A DNA stretch of 11,279 nt, from the NCBI GenBank assembly GCA_005885565.1, contig VAXK01000071.1, positions 1 to 11,279 of the forward strand, written 5' to 3'. Shown piece by piece: positions 5,278 through 11,279 of this stretch. Each line of letters opens with the position of its first letter. Within the stretch, counting starts at the first letter, position 1. A program made the position numbers and the translations under genes. The DNA is from Actinomycetota bacterium. GTDB taxonomy: Bacteria; Actinomycetota; Thermoleophilia; Gaiellales; Gaiellaceae. The notes below the pieces were generated by a model. That model was not told the DNA's origin. It made no database searches and saw only the letters and a program-made list of their open reading frames with translations.

Positions 5278-6487
5278 CGACGATCTCCTCGTAGCGGAGC
5301 GCGCGGTCGGCCTCGCCGGCGCGCCGCACCGTCACTGTCTCCGGCCCGGCGAAGAGCGTCACCCGCGCTCCGAGCCGCTCGCCGTGCGTCAGCCGCCCCT
5401 TCGCCGAGCGGCCGGCGTAGTCGGTCTCGCAGCTGAGGCCCCGGCGGCGGAGCTCGGCCATCAGGGCGAGCACGCGCGCGCGGTCGGCCTCCTCGTCGGG
5501 GTCGACGAACACGTCGACCTGCGGCTGCGGCGCGTCGAGGTCGAGCGAGAGAAGGAGCCGCTCGATCCCGGCCCCGAACCCGATCCCGGGCGTCGGCGGG
5601 CCGCCTATCTCCTCGACGACGTAGTCGTAGCGGCCGCCGCCGCAGATCGAGCTCTGGGCTCCGATCGCCTCGTCCACGAACTCGAAGGCCGTGCGCGTGT
5701 AGTAGTCGAGCCCGCGCACGAGCGTCGGCTCGAGCTCGTAGCGGACGCCGTACGCGTCGAGGTAGCGGCGCACGGCGTCGAAGTGCTCGCGGCACGCGTC
5801 GCACAGCGACTCGCCGATCTTGGGCGCGTCGGCGAGCGCCGCCTGCACGTGCGGGTTCTTCACGTCGAAGACACGCAGCGGCGTCGTCGCTCGCTTCTGG
5901 CGCGCCTCGGCGTCCAGCTCGTGCTCGTGCTCGTCGAGCCAGGCGTTCAGGCGCTCGAGGTAGGCGGGGCGGCACTCGCGGTCGCCGATCGAGTTGAGCT
6001 CGAGGCGGTAGCCGGTCGCGCCGAGCCGGCGCAGGAGCTCGTCGTAGAGCTGGACGATCTCGGCGTCGAGCGCGGGATCGTCGGAGCCGATCGCCTCGAC
6101 CGAGAGCTGCCAGTGCTCGCGGTAGCGGCCGCGCTGCGGGCGCCCGTAGCGGTACATCGGCGCGATCGTGAAGAGCTTCACCGGCTGCGGCTCTCGATGC
6201 AGGCCGTGCTCGACGTAGGCGCGGCAGATCGGGGCGGTGCCCTCCGGCCGCAGCGTGAGCGAGCGGCCTCCCCGGTCCTGGAACGTGTACATCTCCTTCT
6301 GGACGACGTCCGAGCCGGCCCCCGACGTGCGGGCGAAGAGGTCCGTGTCCTCGAACCCGGGCGTCTGGATGCGGCGGTAGCCGTAGAGCGCGCAGAGCCG
6401 CTCCATCTCCGCCGTCACCCTCTGCCACTTCGGCTGTTCGGCGGGGAGGATGTCGTGGGTTCCGCGCGGGGCCTCGAGGCGGCTCAC
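5264..6487 (-). CDS. hisS: Histidyl-tRNA synthetase
   Basis: This 407-aa class IIa enzyme charges tRNA-His with histidine. Visible are the N-terminal APRGTHDILP (6-15), TLRPEGTAPICRAY (78-91, motif 1/ATP region), motif 2 MYRYGRPQRGRYREHWQ (111-127), the histidine-specific loop LVRGLDYYTRTAFEF (256-270), GGGRYDYVVEEIGG (283-296) and motif 3 PTPGIGFGAGIERL (298-311). The anticodon-binding domain covers about 324-407. It is slightly shorter than E. coli HisRS (424 aa) but complete. The GTG at 6487-6485 is chosen because it precedes the conserved RLEAPRGTHD start, overlaps the upstream TGA as GTGA and has GGAG 8 nt before it. The open frame continues upstream to 7336 but only as a shadow of the hydrolase gene. 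hisS-aspS pairing is common in Gram-positive bacteria. No T-box leader is present here. Confidence 0.97.
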   Translation of the reverse strand: MSRLEAPRGTHDILPAEQPKWQRVTAEMERLCALYGYRRIQTPGFEDTDLFARTSGAGSDVVQKEMYTFQDRGGRSLTLRPEGTAPICRAYVEHGLHREPQPVKLFTIAPMYRYGRPQRGRYREHWQLSVEAIGSDDPALDAEIVQLYDELLRRLGATGYRLELNSIGDRECRPAYLERLNAWLDEHEHELDAEARQKRATTPLRVFDVKNPHVQAALADAPKIGESLCDACREHFDAVRRYLDAYGVRYELEPTLVRGLDYYTRTAFEFVDEAIGAQSSICGGGRYDYVVEEIGGPPTPGIGFGAGIERLLLSLDLDAPQPQVDVFVDPDEEADRARVLALMAELRRRGLSCETDYAGRSAKGRLTHGERLGARVTLFAGPETVTVRRAGEADRALRYEEIVDALA

Positions 6488-7122
6488 GCGCGCAGCTCCA
6501 CGAGGAACGGGTTGCGCGAGAGCTCGGCGCCGAGCGTCGTCGGCCCGCCGTGGCCGGGATAGACGACGGTCTCGGGCGGGAAGCGGTCGACGAGCGTGCG
6601 GATCGACTCGACGAGCGTGTCCCAGTCGCCGCCGGGTAGGTCCGTGCGGCCGACGCCGTCCTTGAAGAGCACGTCGCCCGAGAACAGGCAGCCGTCGGTC
6701 GCGAATGCGAGGTGCGCCGGCGAGTGGCCCGGGACGAGGAGCGTCTGGAGCTCGAGGCCCGCGAGCTCGAGTGTCTCGTCGCCGTCGAGGAGCACGTCGG
6801 GCTCGTACGGACGGACGTGGACGCCGAGCGCGCCGTAGTAGTCGTCGGGGGCCGCCAGGACGGGCGCTTCGTCGCGGGCCATGTACACGGGCGCGCCGGT
6901 CCCCTCGGCCAGCTCGGCGACTCCGCCGATGTGGTCGTAGTGGCAGTGGGTGACGAGGATCGCCGCGCAGCGGGTCTTCGCGCGCGCGAGCTCGAGCCGA
7001 AGGTCGGTCGCCGTGTCGCCCGGATCGACGACGACGGCCTCGGCCGAGCCGGGCTCGGCGCGCACCACGTAGCAGTTCTCCTGCGCCGCTCCGAGGACGT
7101 AACGGTCGACGACGACGGCCAT
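6484..7122 (-). CDS. MBL-fold hydrolase, glyoxalase-II-like
   Basis: The 212-aa protein is a complete metallo-beta-lactamase-fold hydrolase of the hydroxyacylglutathione-hydrolase-like group. Metal ligands are visible in THCHYDHIGG (His59, His61, Asp63, His64), VPGHSPAH (His133), FSGDVLF (Asp150) and YPGHGG (His191), the full two-metal set. VGRTDLPGGD after the Asp ligand is typical of this group. The natural substrate is unknown: actinobacteria usually lack glutathione, so another thioester or a mycothiol-type conjugate is more likely. No signal peptide is seen. It is the first gene of the hisS-aspS block and its ATG at 7122 has no Shine-Dalgarno site, but a TACACT box lies 6 nt upstream, so its message is probably leaderless. 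Its TGA overlaps the hisS start by GTGA. Confidence 0.92.
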   Translation of the reverse strand: MAVVVDRYVLGAAQENCYVVRAEPGSAEAVVVDPGDTATDLRLELARAKTRCAAILVTHCHYDHIGGVAELAEGTGAPVYMARDEAPVLAAPDDYYGALGVHVRPYEPDVLLDGDETLELAGLELQTLLVPGHSPAHLAFATDGCLFSGDVLFKDGVGRTDLPGGDWDTLVESIRTLVDRFPPETVVYPGHGGPTTLGAELSRNPFLVELRA

Positions 7123-7128
7123 CGGCCG

Positions 7129-7134
7129 AGTGTA
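7129..7134 (-). promoter_or_regulatory. Putative -10 box (TACACT) of the MBL-hisS-aspS block
   Basis: TACACT on the minus strand fits TANNNT and ends 6 nt before the ATG at 7122, so transcription would start at the A of the start codon. A poor -35 candidate (GGGACG) lies 16 nt upstream. Confidence 0.5.
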
Positions 7135-7138
7135 ACCG

Positions 7139-7152
7139 CGCCCGATCGGGCG
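7139..7152. promoter_or_regulatory. 14-bp palindrome between divergent promoters, candidate operator
   Basis: CGCCCGATCGGGCG is a perfect palindrome lying between the two divergent -10 boxes, in the -10/-35 spacer of both promoters. A dimeric regulator bound here could control the hydrolase-hisS-aspS block and the cupin gene together. No regulator gene is adjacent, and short GC palindromes can arise by chance in this composition. Confidence 0.3.
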
Positions 7153-7158
7153 TCCCGC

Positions 7159-7164
7159 TAGGAT
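7159..7164 (+). promoter_or_regulatory. Putative -10 box (TAGGAT) of the cupin gene
   Basis: TAGGAT fits TANNNT and ends 8 nt before the GTG at 7173. No Shine-Dalgarno site lies between them, so a leaderless transcript is expected. No clear -35 is seen. Confidence 0.5.
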
Positions 7165-7172
7165 CGGCCGCC

Positions 7173-7517
7173 GTGCGCAGATGGAACCTGCGGGACATCG
7201 AGACGCCGGCCGGGAAGCGCTCGCCCGTCGTCCTGCACTCGAGCGAGGAGGCCCGCGCCGTCCTCGTGACGCTCGAGCCGGGTGAGGAGCTCGGCGACCA
7301 CCAGGTGAAGGAGAACGAGTTCGTCGCCGTCGTCAACGGGGCGGTTCGCGTCGAGGCCGGCGGCGAGTCGGTGGACGCGGGCGCCGGCGAGCTGCTCGCC
7401 TTCGAGCCGGACGAGCGGCGCGCGATCTCGTCCGCGGACGGCGCCCGGCTGCTGCTCTTCCTCGCTCCCTGGCCCGGCGAGGGGCACTACCGGGGCGACA
7501 AGCTGGCGGGCTCGTAG
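7173..7517 (+). CDS. Small cupin-domain protein with degenerate metal site
   Basis: This 114-aa single-domain cupin contains motif 1 as GEELGDHQVKENEFVAVVNG (37-56) and motif 2 around GELLAFEPDERRAI (72-85). In metal-binding cupins motif 1 carries HxH and motif 2 a final His; here only His43 remains, Val45 replaces the second His and Arg83 stands near the third position. It probably does not bind metal in the classic way and may be a sugar- or ligand-binding cupin or an isomerase-like protein; no function can be assigned. The GTG start at 7173 follows a -10 box by 8 nt. It is monocistronic and divergent from the MBL hydrolase, with which it may share regulation. Confidence 0.85.
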   Translation: MRRWNLRDIETPAGKRSPVVLHSSEEARAVLVTLEPGEELGDHQVKENEFVAVVNGAVRVEAGGESVDAGAGELLAFEPDERRAISSADGARLLLFLAPWPGEGHYRGDKLAGS

Positions 7518-7527
7518 GCCGCTCGGT

Positions 7528-7545
7528 CGGCGCTACGCGGCGCCG
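7528..7545. terminator. Hairpin between convergent genes, possible bidirectional terminator
   Basis: CGGCGC-TACGCG-GCGCCG forms a perfect 6-bp GC stem with a 6-nt loop, 11 nt after the cupin stop and overlapping the last codons of the convergent two-TM gene. There is no U-tract, as is common for actinobacterial terminators, so function is uncertain. Confidence 0.35.
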
Positions 7546-7964
7546 TTCGAGCCTCGTCGCCGCGAGGGCGGTGGGGCCGCGCCCGTCCGTTTCAGGTACG
7601 AGCGATACATCAGCGAGTCCATGAAGTAGCTGAACGGCAGGAAGATCGCGAGCAAGACCACCGTCTCGTAGATACGCCGCGCCACCGGGAGCTTCTTCCC
7701 CATGAGGTTGATGAGCAGGAACATCACCGGCGCGATGAAGAGCGCGCGCTTGCCGACGCGACTCCACGACGGCGGCTCGATGCGCCGTCCGGCGCGGGTC
7801 GTGGTCGCGGCTCGGCGGCCCGACGTCGGCTTGCCGCGCGGCGAGGCCTGCGGCTGCTCCTCCTCGGAAACCTCGACCTCGTGCCCTTCCTCGTCGACGT
7901 AGACGTACTCGTACTCGTGCCGCCGCTCCTTGAGCCGGCGCCGACGCTGCTTGCGAGAGGGCAC
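7533..7964 (-). CDS. Two-TM protein with charged N-terminus, unknown function
   Basis: This 143-aa protein has no family I can name. The N-terminus is strongly basic (KQRRRRLKERR, 5-15), then Tyr- and acid-rich (EYEYVYVDEEGHEVEVSEEE, 17-36), then a Ser/Arg/Pro linker. Two hydrophobic helices follow at about 74-88 (ALFIAPVMFLLINLM) and 99-119 (TVVLLAIFLPFSYFMDSLM), and a basic tail ends it. The long charged N-terminal part is probably cytoplasmic. The GTG at 7964 lies 7 nt behind a TAGGCT box that overlaps the hutI stop codon, and 10 bp separate the two coding regions. It may thus be read from its own leaderless promoter as well as by run-on from the hut operon. A link to histidine use is not shown by its sequence. 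Confidence 0.8.
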   Translation of the reverse strand: MPSRKQRRRRLKERRHEYEYVYVDEEGHEVEVSEEEQPQASPRGKPTSGRRAATTTRAGRRIEPPSWSRVGKRALFIAPVMFLLINLMGKKLPVARRIYETVVLLAIFLPFSYFMDSLMYRSYLKRTGAAPPPSRRRGSNGAA

Positions 7965-7971
7965 GCCGACA

Positions 7972-7977
7972 AGCCTA
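7972..7977 (-). promoter_or_regulatory. Putative -10 box (TAGGCT) overlapping the hutI stop
   Basis: TAGGCT fits TANNNT, ends 7 nt before the GTG at 7964, and its first three bases are the TAG stop of hutI. If active, its upstream promoter region lies inside hutI coding sequence. No -35 is seen. Confidence 0.4.
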
Positions 7978-9216
7978 GCCCAGTGCGAGCGGCTCTCCGC
8001 CGAGGAGCACGGCGTCGACCACGTCGCCCGCGAGGTGGTAGGCGAGGTAGCGCCAGTCGGGTTCGCCGAGCAGGACGAGGTCCGCGTCGTATCCCGGCGC
8101 GAGGCGACCCTTGCGGTCGGCGCAGCCGAGGACGCGCGCCGGGTTGACGGTCAGCGCGCAGAGGATCTCCTCGAGCCCCATGCGGAGCTGCGTCGCGGCC
8201 AGAGACGCAACGAGCGGCAGGCTCTCGCAGTACGCGCTCCCGGGGTTGAAGTCGGTGGCAAGCGCGACGATCGCACCGCGGTCGAGGAGGTCGCGGGCGC
8301 GCGGCATCGGCCGGCCGAGGAAGAGCGCGCTCGCCGGCAGCAGGACGGCCGTCACGTCGCTCGCCGCCAGCGCGTCGACGCCGGCGTCTCCGGTCGCCTC
8401 GAGGTGATCGACCGAGCGCGCGCCGAGTTCGATCGCGAGCGGAATCGTCCCCGCCTCGGTGAACTGGTCACCGTGGAGCCGGAGCGCGAGCCCTGTCTCA
8501 CGGCAGGCCGAGAGGTAGCGGCGCGCCTGCGTCGCATCGAACGCGTTTCGCTCCAGGAAGACGTCTGCCGCGGCTGCGAGCCGGGCGGCGTCCGGGAGGA
8601 CCTCAGCGAGCGCGAAGTCGAGGTACGCGTCGCCGTCGTCGAACTCCGGCGGGATCGCGTGGGCACCGAGCCAGGTCGGAACCCCGCGCGCAGCGCGGAT
8701 TGCCCGGAGGGACGCGAGCTCCGTCTCGCGGTCGAGCCCGTAACCCGACTTCGCCTCGAAGGTCGTCGTCCCGTGACGGCGCATCGCGTCGCGGTGCCGC
8801 GTGACGGCGTCGACGAGCGCCTCCTCTCCGGCGGCGCGCGTGGCCTCGACGGTCGAGAGGATCCCGCCGCCCGCCGCGTGCAGCTCCTCGTAGGTCGCGC
8901 CGCGAGCGCGAAGCGCGAACTCCTCGACGCGGTCGCCGACGAAGCAGGCGTGCGTATGGCAGTCGACGAGGCCAGGGATGGCACAGCGCCCGGACCCGTC
9001 GAGCTCCTCCACGTCGCCGCCTTCCAGCGGGCCGAGCTTCCGCATCGAGCCGACCTCGACGACACGCCCTGCCTCGCAGAGGACATACGCGCCCTCGAGG
9101 ATCGTCACGTCGCCGGCGTGCGCCCCGCGCATCGGGCCGCTTGCGGGTGCCGGGGTCGCGAGCTGGGCGAGGTCGCGGACGAGGAGCCGCCGCGGCTGCG
9201 CCGGTGCTTCCGTCAC
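7975..9216 (-). CDS. hutI: Imidazolonepropionase
   Basis: This 413-aa amidohydrolase-superfamily enzyme hydrolyses 4-imidazolone-5-propionate to N-formimino-L-glutamate, the third step of histidine breakdown. Metal and substrate residues are visible: DCHTHACFVGDR (His87, His89), FEAKSGYGL (153-161, Glu154), GAHAIPPEF (His186), LRLHGDQF (His248), VDHLEAT (His271) and ALATDFNPGS (Asp322, 318-327). Length matches the family (about 400-420 aa). The GTG at 9216 is chosen because it forms a GTGA overlap with the hutU stop. It is the last hut enzyme in the operon before the two-TM gene at 7964. No unusual substitution is seen in the active site. Confidence 0.97.
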   Translation of the reverse strand: MTEAPAQPRRLLVRDLAQLATPAPASGPMRGAHAGDVTILEGAYVLCEAGRVVEVGSMRKLGPLEGGDVEELDGSGRCAIPGLVDCHTHACFVGDRVEEFALRARGATYEELHAAGGGILSTVEATRAAGEEALVDAVTRHRDAMRRHGTTTFEAKSGYGLDRETELASLRAIRAARGVPTWLGAHAIPPEFDDGDAYLDFALAEVLPDAARLAAAADVFLERNAFDATQARRYLSACRETGLALRLHGDQFTEAGTIPLAIELGARSVDHLEATGDAGVDALAASDVTAVLLPASALFLGRPMPRARDLLDRGAIVALATDFNPGSAYCESLPLVASLAATQLRMGLEEILCALTVNPARVLGCADRKGRLAPGYDADLVLLGEPDWRYLAYHLAGDVVDAVLLGGEPLALG

Positions 9217-10922
9217 CCGCCGCGGGCCGCCATCGGCGGCTCCAGGCCGTGCGAACGTGCAGCCTCGATCGCCTCGTCGTAGCCCGCGTCCAGGTGGCGG
9301 AGAACTCCTGTGCCGGGATCGGTCGTCAGCACCCGCTCGAGACGCTGTGCCATTTCGGCCGTCCCGTCGGCGACGACGACCATGCCCGCGTGGATCGAGT
9401 TCCCGATGCCGACGCCGCCGCCGTGGTGGACGCTGACCCAGGTCGCCCCGGCGGCCACGTTGAGCATGGCGTTCAGGATCGGCCAGTCGGCGATCGCGTC
9501 GGAGCCGTCCTGCATGGCCTCCGTCTCACGGTACGGAGACGCGACGGATCCGGCGTCGAGGTGGTCGCGCCCGATCACGACCGGGGCCTTGACGCGCCCG
9601 GAGCGGACGAGCTCGTTGATCGCGAGCCCTGCGCGCGCACGGTCACCGAAGCCGAGCCAGCAGATCCGAGCGGGCAGGCCCTGGAAGGCGACGCGTTCCG
9701 GAGCGAGCTCGAGCCAGCGCTGGAGGAGCGGGTCGTCCGGGAACAGCTCCTTGAGCGTCTGGTCGATCGCCTCGATGTCACCGGGATCGCCGGAGAGCGC
9801 CGCCCATCGAAACGGCCCGACGCCGCGACAGAAGAGCGGACGGATATAGGCCGGGACGAAGCCCGGGTATGAGAAGGCCTCCGCTACGCCGGCTTCACGG
9901 GCCTCACCTCTGAGGTTGTTGCCATAGTCGAAAACGTAGCCGCCGGAGCGGACGAACTCCAGCAGGCCTTGCACATGTGTTGCGATCGAGGCACGAGCTC
10001 GGCGCAGATACTCGTCCGGAGCGGACGAGCGAAGTGCAGCTGCGTCCTCTACCGAGAGGCCCACCGGCACATAGCCGTTCAGCGGGTCGTGGGCGGCCGT
10101 CTGGTCGGTGACGAGGTCGAAATGCTCGCCACGCCGTGCGAGCTCAGGCACGACCTCGGCGGCGTTTCCGAGCAACCCGACCGAGAGCGGGCGGCGAGAC
10201 TCGGCCGCCGCCCGCACGCGCCGCACCGCATCGTCGAGCGAGTCGGCGGCTTCGTCGAGGTAGCGCGTCCGCAGCCGCCGCTCGATCCGCGACGGATCGA
10301 CCTCGATGCACAGCACCGCGGCGCCCGCCATCGTTCCCGCAAGCGGCTGCGCGCCACCCATGCCCCCGAGGCCCGCGGTCAGGATCGTCCGCCCGGCGAG
10401 GTCGGGCGAGCCGAAATGGCGCGCACCGGCCGCCGCGAACGTCTGGTACGTGCCCTGGAGGATCCCCTGTGTGCCGATATAGATCCAGCTTCCGGCCGTC
10501 ATCTGCCCGAACATCGTCAGACCCTCGGCCTCGAGCCGCCGAAACTCGTCCCACGTCGCCCAGCGGGGGACGAGGAGAGAGTTGGCGATCAAGACCCGCG
10601 GCGCACCCCCGTGCGTCCGGAAGACGCCGACCGGCTTGCCGCTCTGGACGAGGAGCGTCTCCTCCTCCCCGAGCTCCAGAAGCGTCCGCACGATCGCGCG
10701 CAAAGCGTCATGGCTTCGTGCCGCCTTTCCCGAGCCCCCGTAGACGACGAGTTCCTCCGGCCGCTCCGCGACCTCCGGATCGAGGTTGTTGAGGAGCATG
10801 CGAAGTGGCGCCTCGGTCGCCCACGAGCGCGCGTTCAGCTCTGTGCCGTGCGGCGCGCGAATGCGTGTCAGATCACCGCAGAGCGACTCCACCAACGCGT
10901 CGCGCGTGCCCGTCGCGGTCAC
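9213..10922 (-). CDS. hutU: Urocanate hydratase
   Basis: This 569-aa cytoplasmic enzyme converts urocanate to 4-imidazolone-5-propionate using tightly bound NAD+. Seen are the N-terminal NARSWATEAPLRMLLNNLDP segment (30-49), FGQMTAGSWIYIGTQGILQG (138-157), a Rossmann NAD-binding stretch TAGLGGMGGAQPLA (182-195), GNNLRGEA (334-341), ARICWLGFGDR (418-428, with Cys421 at the place of the essential Cys of the family) and HHGGGVGIGNSIHAG (499-513). Length is normal (about 550-560 aa). The GTG at 10922 overlaps the stop of the upstream small membrane gene (GTGA), and a GGAGGAG tract about 11 nt upstream can serve as Shine-Dalgarno site. It is translationally coupled on both sides within the hut operon. 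Confidence 0.98.
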   Translation of the reverse strand: MTATGTRDALVESLCGDLTRIRAPHGTELNARSWATEAPLRMLLNNLDPEVAERPEELVVYGGSGKAARSHDALRAIVRTLLELGEEETLLVQSGKPVGVFRTHGGAPRVLIANSLLVPRWATWDEFRRLEAEGLTMFGQMTAGSWIYIGTQGILQGTYQTFAAAGARHFGSPDLAGRTILTAGLGGMGGAQPLAGTMAGAAVLCIEVDPSRIERRLRTRYLDEAADSLDDAVRRVRAAAESRRPLSVGLLGNAAEVVPELARRGEHFDLVTDQTAAHDPLNGYVPVGLSVEDAAALRSSAPDEYLRRARASIATHVQGLLEFVRSGGYVFDYGNNLRGEAREAGVAEAFSYPGFVPAYIRPLFCRGVGPFRWAALSGDPGDIEAIDQTLKELFPDDPLLQRWLELAPERVAFQGLPARICWLGFGDRARAGLAINELVRSGRVKAPVVIGRDHLDAGSVASPYRETEAMQDGSDAIADWPILNAMLNVAAGATWVSVHHGGGVGIGNSIHAGMVVVADGTAEMAQRLERVLTTDPGTGVLRHLDAGYDEAIEAARSHGLEPPMAARGG

Positions 10923-11152
10923 GTTCGTCGCCGCTCCTCCTCGCGCAACCGCTCACGCCAGCGTCTCCAGCTCCAGGCCGTCGCCGCGACGAAGAAGAAC
11001 ACGCCGATGACGAGCCGCACGATGCTCCCACCGGTGACCGCCGCGACGACGACGAGCAGGATCGCCATCCCGCCGTAGAGCAGGACGCTGTCGCGGTACG
11101 GCCGGCGCGGCAGCCGCCGGGGCGGCGGCTCCCAGCGGAGGACCTTCCTCAC
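10919..11152 (-). CDS. Small two-TM protein within the hut operon
   Basis: This 77-aa protein has a basic, Pro-rich N-terminus (about 1-21), two hydrophobic helices (about 23-40 and 43-62) and a highly charged Arg/Glu C-terminus (63-77). I recognise no family. It starts at GTG 11152, which overlaps the hutH stop as GTGA, with GGGGGAG 5 nt before it, and its TGA overlaps the hutU start in the same way. This tight coupling on both sides, plus normal GC-rich codon use, argues that it is real. It is too small for a known histidine or urocanate permease but could be an accessory membrane subunit or anchor. It may also be a passenger gene without a role in histidine use. Confidence 0.75.
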   Translation of the reverse strand: MRKVLRWEPPPRRLPRRPYRDSVLLYGGMAILLVVVAAVTGGSIVRLVIGVFFFVAATAWSWRRWRERLREEERRRT

Positions 11153-11279
11153 GCCAGCTCCCCCACCTCGGCCTCGACCGCCGCCGCAAGCGAGCCGTCG
11201 CGGATCGCCGTAGCCGCAGCCTCGATGTCGTCGGCGAGCGGACGGTCGTCGCGCAGCCGCGGGGAAAGCGAGCGGACAA
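11149..11279 (-). CDS. hutH: Histidine ammonia-lyase, C-terminus (partial)
   Basis: The minus strand is open from the window edge to a TGA at 11151-11149, giving 43 codons that include SPRLRDDRPLADDIEA and end in VEAEVGELA. This fits the C-terminal end of HutH, where a "DRPLxxDIE" segment is conserved, and its place immediately upstream of hutU supports the call. HutH deaminates histidine to urocanate with an MIO cofactor; the catalytic ASG triad lies outside the window. The stop overlaps the next start as GTGA, so it is the gene preceding the small membrane protein in the operon. Confidence 0.8.
   Translation of the reverse strand, partial: VRSLSPRLRDDRPLADDIEAAATAIRDGSLAAAVEAEVGELA

Noticed and set aside
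3514..5436. 640-codon plus-strand open frame opposite aspS
   Set aside because: It is antisense to a clear aspS, its protein is Arg/Leu/Glu/Ala low complexity, and long antisense frames are expected in GC-rich genes with biased third positions.
4952..6562. 536-codon plus-strand open frame opposite aspS and hisS
   Set aside because: Shadow of the two synthetase genes, with no domain and a composition dictated by the opposite strand.
6488..7336. Long N-terminal extension of hisS
   Set aside because: It overlaps the whole MBL hydrolase gene in another frame and lacks any domain; conserved HisRS sequence begins right after the GTG at 6487.
7930..9282. 450-codon plus-strand open frame opposite hutI
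   Set aside because: Antisense to a complete hutI with all active-site motifs; no homology recognised.

Overview
The window is uniformly GC-rich, with strong G/C preference at third codon positions, many GTG starts and one TTG start. Gene ends repeatedly overlap by four bases (GTGA), and start codons without an upstream gene sit 6-9 nt behind TANNNT boxes, the arrangement of actinobacterial leaderless transcripts. This points to a high-GC actinobacterium. The protein flavour (RlpA-like DPBB protein with TACG/PCG cysteines, MBL-hisS-aspS order) suggests the Thermoleophilia branch, but that placement is inference. All certain genes are ordinary chromosomal genes. No transposase, phage gene, CRISPR array, tRNA or rRNA was found.

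Layout. Positions 1-65 (minus) hold what looks like the first codons of a gene leaving the window. Positions 66-359 have no convincing gene but contain nested inverted repeats that could fold into a rod-shaped RNA. Positions 360-1607 (plus) encode a signal-less TIM-barrel, glycoside-hydrolase-like protein. Its stop codon interlocks on a CTAG palindrome with the stop of the next, convergent gene.

Positions 1604-7122 (minus) form a tight block, read right to left: a glyoxalase-II-like metallo-beta-lactamase-fold hydrolase, histidyl-tRNA synthetase (hisS), aspartyl-tRNA synthetase (aspS), a DivIVA-like coiled-coil protein, a two-TM protein with a Pro/Glu-rich linker, and a secreted RlpA-like protein. 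It joins tRNA charging to three probable cell-envelope or division proteins. The two-TM gene carries two in-frame copies of a perfect 28-bp palindrome, the most unusual sequence feature here.

Positions 7123-7172 are a divergent promoter region with a 14-bp palindrome between two putative leaderless promoters. One serves the minus-strand block and the other a small cupin gene (7173-7517, plus). A hairpin lies between the cupin and a convergent two-TM protein gene (7533-7964, minus).

Positions 7975-11279 (minus) are a histidine-utilisation operon: the C-terminus of histidine ammonia-lyase (hutH, cut by the window edge), a 77-aa two-TM protein, urocanate hydratase (hutU) and imidazolonepropionase (hutI), each joined to the next by a GTGA overlap. 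Together HutH, HutU and HutI turn histidine into urocanate, then imidazolonepropionate, then N-formimino-glutamate. The later steps are outside the window. I see no wholly new system. The best leads are the in-frame palindromes, the consistent leaderless-promoter geometry, the small membrane protein locked into the hut operon, and the DivIVA-TM-RlpA cluster.
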